The notes below the pieces were generated by a model. That model saw nothing but the letters and a program-made list of their open reading frames with translations. It searched no databases and was not told where the DNA came from. Source: Haloplanus salinarum (lineage in GTDB: Archaea; Halobacteriota; Halobacteria; Halobacteriales; Haloferacaceae). Taken from it: a DNA stretch of 64,000 nt. Numbering within the stretch: the first letter of the stretch is position 1; each line of letters opens with the position of its first letter. This document shows, in pieces, positions 14,461 through 23,091 of this stretch. The stretch lies in assembly GCF_024498175.1 (NCBI RefSeq), contig NZ_CP101823.1:2610987-2674986 (forward strand), written 5' to 3'. The position numbers and the translations under genes were made by a program.

Positions 14461-17219
14461 GACCCTTTCACCACCACCGGCCGACCTCGGAACTGGTTGT
14501 AGGCCCACCACACGACGATGCCGACCGCCGCGATACCGGCGATCGGCCCGACCGATTCGATCACGTTCGCGAGCGCCGTGGAGACGCGACCGGAGTAAAA
14601 CTCGATGATGAGGAGTGCCGAGCCGACGCTCCCGATCCCGGTGATGAGGCCGCCGGGGAACGGCACGGCACCGACGAACGGGACGCGCACGCCCGTCGGC
14701 CCACCCACGCGCCGCTGCAGCACGTAGAAGCCGGCGGTAAGGACTCCCCAGGCGATCACGACGACGGTCGGCGACGAAAGAGGGTCGCCGGAGTCGCCTC
14801 CGACGTTCACCGGCCCGACCACACCACTATCACTCGAGACGACATCTTTCAGGAAGACGAGCGTCTCGGCGGAGTCGTCGTCGGTGAGGGTGAGCGGCGA
14901 GTTCGCCGTTCCGTCGTCTCGAACCACGTCGTTCGTCTTGGACTTGAGGACGTAATGCGTCGAGTCGGCGGCATCGACGAAAGTGAACTCGACGGTGTCT
15001 CCCTCCTGGTCGCCGGGACGCACGGAGAACTGCGGTTCTTGCGTTCGCGGCTCATCGACGGAGAGGCGCACCTCACCGCTCGACGGATTCACCGAGACGG
15101 GAATCGTCGAGATTCGCGCCTCGGCGCCGGCCGAGGCACCGGGCATATAGACGTAGTTGTAGCCGTCGGCGGAAATCTTCGAGTAAGGGTCGGCGTTCGA
15201 CCATGACTCTTTGTAGACGTAGTGAACGCGCCTCGAGTCGGGCGTGGCACCGACCGAGATATGAGCGTCGGTCGACCAGGAGTCGATGCGAATCTTCGAG
15301 TCGAGTCGCTCGCCTTTCACCGTTGGTTCGACCACGGTGATCACGCCGTTGATGACGTTGACTCGACGGCCGGTCGTTCGGACCTCGACGGTGTCGCCGC
15401 CGTTCATCGAGCCGAGGTCGACGGTGAGGGTCGTGTTCGAGAGGGAGTAAGACGATTGACTCACCGAGGACCACGTCCCGCCGTTAACTCGCTTTTCGAC
15501 GTTTTTGATGCCGACTACGTTTCCGGCGAACGGAATTGTGAGCGAGGCCGACGAGCGGTCGCTCGCGAACGTCTTACTCACGTTGTAGGATTCCGACCAC
15601 TTGTTCGCCGAGTAGTTCACCGACTGTTTGTCACTCGCTTCATGTCGGTAGTTGAGGTCGACCGACGCCGCCGGAGCATCGGAAGATAGCGACGCGTCGG
15701 CGACCGAGATATTGACGGTGTTGCTCGACTCGACCCACGAGTCGTTAGTTTCGAGTGAGGCCGTCGAGCCGTCTGCCAGAGTGCCGCCGTAACTCGTCGT
15801 GTGGCCGTTGACCGTGACGCTCGGATTTTCCGGAACAGTTGTCTCCTCATATGTCGCGGAGACATCGACTCCAAGGGACCGCCCGGAATACGAAACACCG
15901 AGCGATGTAGTTGAGAGGCTTATAGGGACGGATTTAGTGGCCGACTCGCCGGGGGCGAGGTCTCCGAACGGGACTGCGGACTCACCGGAAACCTCGGCAT
16001 TGAGAGCCGTCTCATGGGCTGCATATCGCAGATCCCCCGCCTCGTCGGTCGTACCAGGCCCTGTGGCTATTGCATTTTCAGGAGCCGATGCTGTTCTGAT
16101 ATAGAGTTTGTCCGTTGTCCCGTCGCTATCGGTTGATTTCGTGATAAACTCGATTTCATACGTATTCCCCGCAGATACGGAGTAATTGCTAATGTCGATT
16201 GTTTGACGGCCAGTCGACCATGACGGTTGCCATGTTGATTTAACTACCGTGCCCTCTCCGTATGTGGTGTCCGCGTTTCCTGGCGCAATCCTAATCTCAA
16301 CATCGGCATTGTAACTGCTCCCTGACGTGCTACTGATATTAGGCTTAAGAGTTGATATAGTTGCGTCCCTCTGTGGTTGAATCTCGATAGACGATGACTG
16401 TGTGTAATCTGGGCTATTATCCCCCACAAATTTTCTCAATCCCTTCTCAGAGGTTCCGATGGTCTCGTATGGATTGAACAAGTCAGATGCCGCGACCGTC
16501 ACAGTTGCGTCACTCGGGGGTTGGTTTCCTGCGACCGAGAGCGAGAGCGACGAGCCGGGAGAGACCCAAGAAGATTCCGTATCGTTTTCGCTCCGGCTTC
16601 TCCCGGTGACGTTGATCGAGAAGTTCGAGACGGAATCAATCGAACTCACGTCGTAGTTAACCGTCGACCCGTCGGTATAGGTGCCACTCACGGAGACCTC
16701 ACCGGAGAAGGTAATCGAGTTACTCGAGAAGTGCGGCACCTCGAAGACGAGCATCCCCGCATCGTACTCGACGGGCCGCGACCACTTCGAGCCGTCTTCG
16801 TGAGTGCCATACACGCGCTCGGGAGTGTAGCCGAGCGCGTCTTTCACGGCCTCGGCGCCAATCGCAACCCGCCGACCCTGCGAGTGGGTGTCGTCTTTGA
16901 GGACGAGCGTAAGGCTCCCGCTCGACCCGGCGACGGAGCCGTTCTCGAGATAGTCGCTCGCGCGATCGGGAGTCGTGACAATAACCCGGAGCGTCTCGGC
17001 GTGTTCGCTCGCCATGACGTTGCCCTCGAGGTGGCTCGCGTTGATCGGCGGGTTCGAGCCGACCGGCACATCTTCGCTTACGTTCGCGTCGGGAACGGTG
17101 ACCATGCCGCTCGGAACGGCGGCGGCGACGGTGACGAAGGGACCGGCGAGGCTCGCGACCAGGAGGACGGCGACGAGCACGTTCACCGCTCGCTCACCAC
17201 GACCGGTGAGGAACTTCAC
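14457..17219 (-). CDS. Large exported surface/spike-like protein with three C-terminal membrane helices
   Basis: This protein of about 920 residues has an N-terminal signal sequence (VNVLVAVLLVASLAGPFVT...AAA). A very long Ser/Thr/Asn-rich beta-type ectodomain follows, with many glycosylation sequons and repeated Ig-like phrases. After residue about 800 come three membrane helices (VVIAWGVLTAGFYVL; LITGIGSVGSALLIIEFY; IAGIAAVGIVVWWAY) and the basic end VVKGS. I chose GTG 17219 because it overlaps the upstream stop (GTGA) and has GAGGTGG in front. GTG 17228 would add three residues. In the element it is the best candidate for a receptor-binding spike or main envelope protein. A single C-terminal anchor is usual for spikes, so three helices are unusual. 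Confidence 0.8.
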   Translation of the reverse strand: MKFLTGRGERAVNVLVAVLLVASLAGPFVTVAAAVPSGMVTVPDANVSEDVPVGSNPPINASHLEGNVMASEHAETLRVIVTTPDRASDYLENGSVAGSSGSLTLVLKDDTHSQGRRVAIGAEAVKDALGYTPERVYGTHEDGSKWSRPVEYDAGMLVFEVPHFSSNSITFSGEVSVSGTYTDGSTVNYDVSSIDSVSNFSINVTGRSRSENDTESSWVSPGSSLSLSVAGNQPPSDATVTVAASDLFNPYETIGTSEKGLRKFVGDNSPDYTQSSSIEIQPQRDATISTLKPNISSTSGSSYNADVEIRIAPGNADTTYGEGTVVKSTWQPSWSTGRQTIDISNYSVSAGNTYEIEFITKSTDSDGTTDKLYIRTASAPENAIATGPGTTDEAGDLRYAAHETALNAEVSGESAVPFGDLAPGESATKSVPISLSTTSLGVSYSGRSLGVDVSATYEETTVPENPSVTVNGHTTSYGGTLADGSTASLETNDSWVESSNTVNISVADASLSSDAPAASVDLNYRHEASDKQSVNYSANKWSESYNVSKTFASDRSSASLTIPFAGNVVGIKNVEKRVNGGTWSSVSQSSYSLSNTTLTVDLGSMNGGDTVEVRTTGRRVNVINGVITVVEPTVKGERLDSKIRIDSWSTDAHISVGATPDSRRVHYVYKESWSNADPYSKISADGYNYVYMPGASAGAEARISTIPVSVNPSSGEVRLSVDEPRTQEPQFSVRPGDQEGDTVEFTFVDAADSTHYVLKSKTNDVVRDDGTANSPLTLTDDDSAETLVFLKDVVSSDSGVVGPVNVGGDSGDPLSSPTVVVIAWGVLTAGFYVLQRRVGGPTGVRVPFVGAVPFPGGLITGIGSVGSALLIIEFYSGRVSTALANVIESVGPIAGIAAVGIVVWWAYNQFRGRPVVVKGS

Positions 17220-17374
17220 CGCCACCACCTCGGGGGGGACCCCTGTAGCCTATCCGAGACGCGCGCGCGTAACAGGGAACGCGAGCGAGCGCGCTCGGAC
17301 TCGAGCGGGTGGTTCACAGAGTGGCCGATATTCGAGATTTTCTCGATATCGAGGCGATCGAGTCGATCACTCAT
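17216..17374 (-). CDS. 52-residue basic protein between ATPase and surface-protein genes
   Basis: The ORF begins at ATG 17374 inside the stop of the ATPase gene (ATGA) and ends at 17216, overlapping the surface-protein start. It reads MSDRLDRLDIEKISNIG, then an Arg-rich stretch (ERARSRSLLRARVSDRLQG) ending RWWR. The gap between its two neighbours would otherwise be unexplained, and both junctions have the coupling style of the operon, so I consider it real. The basic, arginine-rich C-terminus could bind nucleic acid or the inner membrane face. Function is unknown. Confidence 0.55.
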   Translation of the reverse strand: MSDRLDRLDIEKISNIGHSVNHPLESERARSRSLLRARVSDRLQGSPPRWWR

Positions 17375-18483
17375 CCTCTCACCTCGAGGTCGACCGAGAG
17401 GGTTCGGTCGTGGGGTGCCGGGATATCGTCCCACCGAACCTTTCGCTCGAAGTTCTGTTCCGTGAACGGGAGGCACTCGCCGATATCGTACCGGGAGGCC
17501 ATGTCGTTGTCCATCGGGACGGAGTCCATCCCGATCACGTCGTTCTTGCTGGTCGGATTCGCCGAGCCGGGCATCGAGATACGCCACCGGATTTTGTGAC
17601 GAATCAGGTTGTGAATGTCGCGTTCGGAGTGGCCGAACGCGAACAGGGAGAGGCCGTATTTGCGCGCGTCGACGAAGGTGTCGCGCAGGAGTTCGACCTT
17701 CTGGTAGGTGGCGAACTGGTCGGACCTCGCCGCCTCGGGAGCGATATCGCCGATTTCGTCGAGGATGAGCGACTGAAAGTCGTTCGGCCCCTTCTCGACG
17801 CGGGCGAGGACGTAGGCGAACCACCAATGATTCAGCGGGTCCTCTCGGTCGAACAGTCCGCGATCGTCGCCGGGCGCCTCGTAAGTCCGTTCGGGCGCCT
17901 CCTCGTAGACCCATTGGCACCCCTTCATGCGAGGGTCCGGGTAGAGAACATGGAACTGTCCGGGTTCGAGGAGTTGTCGGTTCACCTGAACGGGGTCCTC
18001 GTAGCGCTTCACCTCTCGGACCATGTCCTTGAGGTCGACCTCGAGGGCATCGTGGCGCGGGTTCTTGGGGACGAGTTCGGCGCTCACGTCGACGCCCTTC
18101 GGGACGAGCACGGTGGTCCACGGCGCGAGCGGGAGCCACTCCGAGCGACTCGTCGAGCCACGCCACACGACTTTCTCCTCGTTGACCTCGAGGAGTCGAA
18201 CCGACCAGGAGAGGCCGAACGTCGACTTACCGCAACCGGGTTTCCCTGTCGCGAGGAAGTCGGTACCGCCGGCGTCTTGGTTCCGGCCGGCGTCCCAGGT
18301 GTGTTCGAGGGCGTTCGGAACGACGTTCGGATACTCGAACGCCTCACGGTCGTAGGGAGCGATGCCGAACTCCTCACGCATCGAACGCGCGTCGGTCCAT
18401 CGGCCTCCCTGGCCGGTAGCCTGTTCTGTGTAGTCGATAGTATCGGTGAGATACTGGTCGGGGTCGTTCGCTTTGAGACTCAT
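17371..18483 (-). CDS. P-loop ATPase of the membrane operon
   Basis: This is a 370-residue ATPase. The Walker A motif GKPGCGKST lies at 80-88 and the Walker B-like SLILDEIGD at 238-246. Arg-rich segments (GHSERDIHNLIRHKIRWRIS) follow, as in HerA/FtsK-type and virus packaging ATPases. There are no membrane helices. It starts at ATG 18483 overlapping the previous stop (ATGA) and is followed by a 52-residue gene with the same overlap. It is the only energy-coupling enzyme in the operon, so it most likely drives DNA loading, particle assembly or transfer. Pleolipoviruses also carry one NTPase in the structural block, but I cannot establish homology by eye. Confidence 0.82.
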   Translation of the reverse strand: MSLKANDPDQYLTDTIDYTEQATGQGGRWTDARSMREEFGIAPYDREAFEYPNVVPNALEHTWDAGRNQDAGGTDFLATGKPGCGKSTFGLSWSVRLLEVNEEKVVWRGSTSRSEWLPLAPWTTVLVPKGVDVSAELVPKNPRHDALEVDLKDMVREVKRYEDPVQVNRQLLEPGQFHVLYPDPRMKGCQWVYEEAPERTYEAPGDDRGLFDREDPLNHWWFAYVLARVEKGPNDFQSLILDEIGDIAPEAARSDQFATYQKVELLRDTFVDARKYGLSLFAFGHSERDIHNLIRHKIRWRISMPGSANPTSKNDVIGMDSVPMDNDMASRYDIGECLPFTEQNFERKVRWDDIPAPHDRTLSVDLEVRG

Positions 18484-19274
18484 AGGTGTGCCCCCGTGGA
18501 GGGGTCTTTGTCTTCGTCGGGCTGTTCGCCTGCGCGGCCGACGAGGTCGCGCACGCCGCGATTGAACGCGGGCAGGAGATACGTGGCCGCGAATAATTCG
18601 CGGGCGCGCTCGTCGGCGCTCGCGTCGCTACAGAGCATCCGGCGGGTCGACGGTTCGACGTAGCACCGACGAACGAGGTCGCCGTCGACCTCGCCGTGAG
18701 TCGCGAGTTCCATGTCGCGACCCCACTCGAGGATATCGCGCGGCTCGTCGAAGCCGTCGAGCACGTCCTCGAGGACGGTCGACTGATTCTCATCGAGTTC
18801 GTCGACGGCCGGGCGCATGGCGATGAATCGCTGAACCTGGGGGTCGTGGCCGGAGGTCTTCGACTCCTGCGCGGAGTCGATGTATTCACCGGCGTCTTTC
18901 CGCAGGTGTCGGAGTGCGCGGTGGTAGGCCGGGGCGATCACAGTCGCGGCGAGGCGCTCGCGCAGCTCGTCGACGGTGCCGGCCTCGATGTCGCGGTCGC
19001 GAGCGGCAGGAACGAGCATCGCCGAGAGAAGCGCACGCTCGCGACTGTCGTCGAAGCGTCCTCGGAACTGTCGGGAGAGGTTCTCGATGAACGCCTGTCG
19101 AGTGCGGCCGAGTGTCCGCACGCAAAGGCGTTGCATCCAATCGAGCACGTCTCGGCGGCGTCGGAACCCATCGTAAAGCTCCGTCTCGAGTTGTTCGAGG
19201 TCGAGTTTGAGGCGGACGAGCGACGGTCGAACGAACTCGGTCGCGTCGCCGCCGGGGCGATCGGGCTTACTCAT
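18480..19274 (-). CDS. Helical soluble protein upstream of the ATPase
   Basis: This 264-residue protein has no membrane segment. It is rich in charged helices (LVRLKLDLEQLETELYDGF, RERLAATVIAPAYHRALRHL). Two halves look similar: each has a run ending LLSAMLVPA or LFAATYLLPAFNRGVRDL, preceded by an RRDVLDWMQ or RDILEWGRD helix. This suggests an internal duplication. The start ATG 19274 lies inside the end of the upstream gene (8-base overlap). Position next to the ATPase suggests an adaptor or a DNA- or membrane-associated assembly factor. No family is recognised. Confidence 0.72.
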   Translation of the reverse strand: MSKPDRPGGDATEFVRPSLVRLKLDLEQLETELYDGFRRRRDVLDWMQRLCVRTLGRTRQAFIENLSRQFRGRFDDSRERALLSAMLVPAARDRDIEAGTVDELRERLAATVIAPAYHRALRHLRKDAGEYIDSAQESKTSGHDPQVQRFIAMRPAVDELDENQSTVLEDVLDGFDEPRDILEWGRDMELATHGEVDGDLVRRCYVEPSTRRMLCSDASADERARELFAATYLLPAFNRGVRDLVGRAGEQPDEDKDPSTGAHL

Positions 19275-20877
19275 CGGCGGCCTCCTGGTCGTCGTCGGGG
19301 CCGAACTCGAAGGCGCTCCCGTCGACGGGGTCGCGGTCGCGGTTCATCGAGTCGGCGCCGTTCGTCGAGTGCATGGCCTCGATGAGCGTCTGGTCCTGAT
19401 CCTCGAGGGCGGCCTCGACATCTTTCTGATTCTTTGCCTTCTCTCGAACGCGCTTCTGCCGGGACTCCTGTAGGGTCTCGGCCTCGTCGGCCTCTTTCTG
19501 CAGATACATCGAGGAGATCCACGCCGACCGGAGGTGAGCGGGAGCCGGCTCGACGCGCGCATAGCCGTCGGTGGCGTCGAGGTAGAGGACGGCGCCGAGC
19601 ACGATCGCGCCGAGGGCGCCACCGACGCCGGCGAGTTGGCCGACGTAGTGGTTCAGGCCGAAGCCGGCGACGGCAGCCGCACCGAGGACTAAGAGCGGGT
19701 TCGCCGACCACTCGAAGCCCTCCGACTCGTACTTGAGCACGTCGTCGGCGTTCGGGGAGACGACGTAGAGTTCGTCGGCACTCCCTTCGGTATATTCGAT
19801 GCGGGTGTCGAGGTGTTCGTGGCCTTCGAGAGTCGCCGTCGAGCCGAAGACGCGAGCGAGGAACGCTCCGAGGCCTTTGCGAACCACCGCAATCTCCTCG
19901 TCGGGAGTTTTGATGATTCGCTCCGAGCGCTCGCGGGCCTTCCGCGCGTCTAAGGCGTGTTCGCCGGAGGCGTTGCGAGCCGCCTCCGGCTGCGGCTGGA
20001 TGAATCGAGCGTCGCTCACCCCGACCTCGTAGGTCTCGAGGACGACCACGCCGATCACGCCGATCGAAAAGGCGGCGATGATATGCGGGAGTTCGACGAA
20101 GACGGCGGCGAGGCTCCCGAACAGGGAGAAGACGCCGACGCCGGAGCCGATGAATATCAGGAACATCCACGGTCCGTATCCCCACATGGGACCGACGCCG
20201 GCGCGCTCGAGGGCGCGTTTGACGAGCCACCCAATCGCGAAGGCGCCGGCGAGCGTGGGCGCGATAAAGTCCTTCAAAGCGGAGATGAGGTAGTCTCCCT
20301 GGTCGTTGATGCCGGCACTCTGCGCATAAGGACTCGAGTGGTGAACGAGCGTCCATCGGGCTTCGTCGGGCGCCGAGGCGAGCCACATCGTCATGCGGAC
20401 GGGGTCCTGGTGTTCGGGGAGATCTATCTTCGCGGTCGGCCACCCCTTACCGAGTTGGACCTCGCGAGTGACGACGGAAACGTTCGCGGCGACGGTCTCG
20501 GTGGTGGTCCCGTTCTCGGTCTTCACGGTGCGGGTCTCTCGCTCCCAAAACGCGATTTTGACCGTGGCGGTCTTCGACTCTGAAGCCGTCCGAATCGAGT
20601 TCAGATAGACCTCGTCGGAACGGATAGTGTTGGTCTCGACGAGGTCCTTCTCGTCTTGCCACGGCTTCGAGGCCGGCGTGTGGGTTAACCAGTAGACGTG
20701 ACCGTCGGCGATGCGCGCGCTCGCCTTCTTGTAGTGGGTCCCGTCGCGAGCGAGTTCGTCGACGGTGAGGTCGTTCGAGGAACTCGACTGTGCGTCGACT
20801 CCCACGGCGAGGAGTGGCGCGGCGAGACTCACGACCAGGAGGCACCCGACGAAGACGGTGAACGCTCGGCGTTCCAT
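19267..20877 (-). CDS. Polytopic exported protein with signal sequence and cytoplasmic coiled coil
   Basis: This is a 536-residue protein. It has a signal-like N-terminus (about 1-29, ending VDAQ), an extracellular beta-type domain (about 30-205), and three membrane helices around 208-285 (including WMFLIFIGSGVGVFSLFG and AAFSIGVIGVVVLETY). A soluble domain (about 290-385) follows, then two more helices (NPLLVLGAAAVAGFGLN and GGALGAIVLGAVLYL), and a long Glu/Arg/Lys-rich tail (about 445-536) with coiled-coil character, ending DDQEAADE. GGAGGTGA stands six bases before the ATG. Both faces of the membrane are well occupied, so it could link an outer surface layer to the ATPase or to DNA. Function is not known. 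Confidence 0.78.
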   Translation of the reverse strand: MERRAFTVFVGCLLVVSLAAPLLAVGVDAQSSSSNDLTVDELARDGTHYKKASARIADGHVYWLTHTPASKPWQDEKDLVETNTIRSDEVYLNSIRTASESKTATVKIAFWERETRTVKTENGTTTETVAANVSVVTREVQLGKGWPTAKIDLPEHQDPVRMTMWLASAPDEARWTLVHHSSPYAQSAGINDQGDYLISALKDFIAPTLAGAFAIGWLVKRALERAGVGPMWGYGPWMFLIFIGSGVGVFSLFGSLAAVFVELPHIIAAFSIGVIGVVVLETYEVGVSDARFIQPQPEAARNASGEHALDARKARERSERIIKTPDEEIAVVRKGLGAFLARVFGSTATLEGHEHLDTRIEYTEGSADELYVVSPNADDVLKYESEGFEWSANPLLVLGAAAVAGFGLNHYVGQLAGVGGALGAIVLGAVLYLDATDGYARVEPAPAHLRSAWISSMYLQKEADEAETLQESRQKRVREKAKNQKDVEAALEDQDQTLIEAMHSTNGADSMNRDRDPVDGSAFEFGPDDDQEAADE

Positions 20878-21120
20878 CTACTCGGTCACCTCCTGGGGAA
20901 CGCGCCGGTCGAGGCTCCGATCGCCGGGCCGCCACCCGAACAGGAGTCGCACGGTGAGGCCGCCGGCGAGAGAGAGGGGGAGCGCCGCGATGCCGAAGGC
21001 GGCGACGCCACCGAAGACGAGCGCGAGCACGACGGCGATCGCGCCGAGGCCGAACAGGACGGCCGAGACGAGCACATACACGTCGTAGGCCCGGATGCGG
21101 GAGGGGTCATCGACGCTCAT
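20878..21120 (-). CDS. 80-residue two-helix membrane protein
   Basis: Two adjacent membrane helices (about 14-36, VYVLVSAVLFGLGAIAVVLAL, and 38-60, GVAAFGIAALPLSLAGGLTV) are followed by a short basic tail that ends VPQEVTE. The gene starts right after the upstream stop, preceded by GGAGGTGAG, and its stop abuts the next start (TAGATG). It is part of the uninterrupted run of small membrane proteins. I recognise no family. Confidence 0.7.
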   Translation of the reverse strand: MSVDDPSRIRAYDVYVLVSAVLFGLGAIAVVLALVFGGVAAFGIAALPLSLAGGLTVRLLFGWRPGDRSLDRRVPQEVTE

Positions 21121-21459
21121 CTACTCGCTCACCTCCCACCGATCGGACTCTTTGCTGCAGCTGTGGCAGGTGTGACCGGCGCGGAGGACACACACCGCCT
21201 GGTCGGCCCACTTCACAGCCACCGTGCCGGTTACTCCGACTATCGCAGCACCGAGTAGAGCACCGCCCGTAGACGTGCCGGGCTGCATGGTCGCGTAAGC
21301 GAATACGACAGCTGTCGCGAGGGCGGCGATCGGGGCGAAAACCTCGCGTCGAACGGCCGGATCACGGAGCGCCTCAAGGGCGCCGAGGTCACGACCGAGC
21401 ATATCGAGGTGTCGAGAGGTCTCCTCAGCGAGGGGGGCCTCCGTCTGAACGATCGTCAC
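21121..21459 (-). CDS. 112-residue membrane protein with C-terminal Cys knuckle
   Basis: An N-terminal soluble helix (LDMLGRDLGALEAL) leads to two membrane helices (about 40-58, FAPIAALATAVVFAYATM, and 64-83, TGGALLGAAIVGVTGTVAV). A C-terminal Cys/His cluster follows (VCVLRAGHTCHSCSKES), which could bind zinc or form disulfides. It starts at GTG 21459, which overlaps the end of the upstream gene by four bases and has GAGGTGAG in front. Function is unknown. Confidence 0.7.
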   Translation of the reverse strand: MTIVQTEAPLAEETSRHLDMLGRDLGALEALRDPAVRREVFAPIAALATAVVFAYATMQPGTSTGGALLGAAIVGVTGTVAVKWADQAVCVLRAGHTCHSCSKESDRWEVSE

Positions 21460-21800
21460 ACCGCCTCACCTCGCTCCCGGCGAGCGACGAACCAATGCAC
21501 GACGACGGCGAGGCCGAGCACGGCGCCGAAGGCGGTCGACTCGAGGACGAGCGGCCACGTAACGGCGACGAGGATGCCGGCGTACAGCATCGTGACGTGA
21601 ACCCCCGAGATAAGCACGGAGGCCGTCCCGGCGTCGGAGCGACTCGAGAGGGTGATACTCGGGTCGTCGTCGGTCGCGAACAGTCGGCCGTAGAGGGTAT
21701 AAGCGAGTGCGACACCGACGACGATCGCGACGGCGATGCGAACGGAGCGAAGTTGCTCGAGGAGTGGATCGACGGCGTCGATCGCGAGCGGACTAAGCAC
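21456..21800 (-). CDS. 114-residue membrane protein
   Basis: I chose GTG 21800 as the start because it overlaps the upstream stop by only eight bases. An in-frame ATG at 21836 would overlap by 44 bases. The protein has an N-terminal amphipathic helix (AVDPLLEQLRSVR), a membrane helix (IAVAIVVGVALAYTLYG), a soluble loop with DDDPSITLSSRSD, and two more helices (LISGVHVTMLYAGILVAV and AFGAVLGLAVVVHWFV) ending RRERGEAV. Topology suggests three membrane passes. It belongs to the run of small membrane genes. Function is unknown. Confidence 0.68.
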   Translation of the reverse strand: MLSPLAIDAVDPLLEQLRSVRIAVAIVVGVALAYTLYGRLFATDDDPSITLSSRSDAGTASVLISGVHVTMLYAGILVAVTWPLVLESTAFGAVLGLAVVVHWFVARRERGEAV

Positions 21801-22260
21801 GGGAGCCACCTCCCGAGTATCGTGCCCAAAGGACAAGGACGAACAGGAGTGTCGCGATCGCCGCGAAGATGACCGGGTCGGCCGGGATGAGGCCCTTGAG
21901 GCCGGCGAACGCGATGAGGCCGGTGATCGCTTGACCGAACAGGGCCGGCGCTTCGATCGCTTCGTTGAGCATCGAGCCGGTCATGAGCAACTGATTCGCG
22001 ACGGTGACGGTGATAGTGAGGACGACCGTGAGAAGCGAGCCGAAGGCCCCGATAGTGCCGCCGAAAAACGAGTCGGCACGGTCGCCGGCGCCTTCGATCG
22101 CCTCAGCGGTGTCGTTGGCGTCTCGATACTCGTCGAGGAACCAGTAGGTGAGGAGTCCCGTCGCCGCGAGGCCGATGGTTAGAACGAGGTTACCCCCAAA
22201 GGCTTCGAGGACGGTCCCGACGAGAGAGTCGAGCGGGCCGAGACTCACACCGAACGGCAT
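21793..22260 (-). CDS. 155-residue multi-pass membrane protein
   Basis: About four membrane helices are visible: NLVLTIGLAATGLLTYWFL, a central glycine-rich FFGGTIGAFGSLLTVVLTITVTV, FGQAITGLIAFAGL and PVIFAAIATLLFVLVLWARY. An acidic amphipathic segment lies between the first two. GAGGTGAA precedes the ATG by five bases. The C-terminal GLIPADPVIF... helix recalls the LGPxAxP helix of the three neighbouring genes upstream (22597, 23078, 23469), suggesting common ancestry. Function is unknown. Confidence 0.7.
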   Translation of the reverse strand: MPFGVSLGPLDSLVGTVLEAFGGNLVLTIGLAATGLLTYWFLDEYRDANDTAEAIEGAGDRADSFFGGTIGAFGSLLTVVLTITVTVANQLLMTGSMLNEAIEAPALFGQAITGLIAFAGLKGLIPADPVIFAAIATLLFVLVLWARYSGGGSRA

Positions 22261-22310
22261 GATTCACCTCGCGAGAGGGGTCGAGTCGTCTGATTGGTGG
22301 TGTCGGTCAT
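22245..22310 (-). CDS. Possible 21-residue overlapping peptide
   Basis: An ATG at 22310 overlaps the stop of the 22307 gene (ATGA). It opens a 21-codon frame that spans the 46-base gap and ends just inside the next gene. No Shine-Dalgarno precedes it. It may serve only to carry ribosomes across the gap to the strong GAGGTGAA site. Whether the peptide is a product is doubtful. Confidence 0.2.
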   Translation of the reverse strand: MTDTTNQTTRPLSRGESCRSV

Positions 22311-22600
22311 AGTCGGGTGTCGAGGTTCTGGTACACTCCGTACAGGAGTTTGGTGCCGTAGAGGACTCCCCCGACGACGGCCGCGATTTCGAGCGGCGCC
22401 GACGGAATGAAGTCGACTCTCGGGCCGAGCGTGAAGCCGCCGATCGACAGGACGGTGAACAGGCTCCCGGCTTTCGCCCACGCCACGGCGGCGAGGGCGT
22501 TGAATAACGGGAGGTTCAGGAATCCGCCGAGGACGGCGACGAGGCTCGACGCAACCGTGAGCGGATGCGCGATAACTCCCCGGAGCGTGAGTGCAGTCAT
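22307..22600 (-). CDS. 97-residue membrane protein
   Basis: Hydrophobic segments cover most of the sequence: LTVASSLVAVLGGFLNLPLF, ALAAVAWAKAGSLFTVLSIGG and PLEIAAVVGGVLYGTKLLYGV, so two or three membrane passes are likely. The ends are short and polar. The start ATG overlaps the stop of the upstream gene by four bases (22597-22600). It is part of the membrane operon. No family is recognised. Confidence 0.68.
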   Translation of the reverse strand: MTALTLRGVIAHPLTVASSLVAVLGGFLNLPLFNALAAVAWAKAGSLFTVLSIGGFTLGPRVDFIPSAPLEIAAVVGGVLYGTKLLYGVYQNLDTRL

Positions 22601-23091
22601 GAGTCGTTACTACCTCCGATATACTCGATTGCGAACGATGCGGCGGCGTCGAGGATGGACCCGATCACGGGAACGGCGCCGAGGGCGTCGCTCGCGGCGA
22701 CAAGTGCCGGCGGAATCGCCCGGATGACGAGCGCCACCTGCAGCACAATTACGCCGACGATAACGAACGGTGCCGCCGGCCCGAGAAGGTCCGTCGAGGC
22801 GCGGGCGATCATGAGGTTCAGATCGACCCAGCCGCCGACGACTGGCCCGACGATGCCCCCGATAGCACCGCCGAAGGAATCGGCCGCTTTCCGAATCGCG
22901 TCGGCGACGCTCGTGAGGGAGTCTCGGCCGACGGCGCCGGTCGCCGAGGCGAGGCTCGCGACGACGCCGACGATAAACGAGACGACTCGCTTGCGGATGA
23001 ATAGAGCCGGAGCGCTCCCGAACGCGATGAGAGTGTCGGCGTAGGGAGCGAGGTCTGATATCCAATCGGGGAGAGTGCTACTCAAGAGCAT
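22597..23091 (-). CDS. 164-residue membrane protein, member of a tandem family
   Basis: The N-terminal half has an amphipathic helix and FIVGVVASLASATGAV. A glycine-rich GGAIGGIVGPVVGGWVDLNL follows. The C-terminal half has LLGPAAPFVIVGVIVLQVALVIRAI and a final weakly hydrophobic helix. The LGPxAxP start of a membrane helix is shared with the products of 23078 and 23469. The start overlaps the end of the upstream gene by 14 bases. It probably arose by duplication with its neighbours. Function is unknown. Confidence 0.7.
   Translation of the reverse strand: MLLSSTLPDWISDLAPYADTLIAFGSAPALFIRKRVVSFIVGVVASLASATGAVGRDSLTSVADAIRKAADSFGGAIGGIVGPVVGGWVDLNLMIARASTDLLGPAAPFVIVGVIVLQVALVIRAIPPALVAASDALGAVPVIGSILDAAASFAIEYIGGSNDS

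Noticed and set aside
15222-15689. Plus-strand ORFs inside the large surface-protein gene and other long genes
   Set aside because: They are reverse-strand shadows with Arg/Val/Gly bias produced by high-GC codon use on the minus strand.
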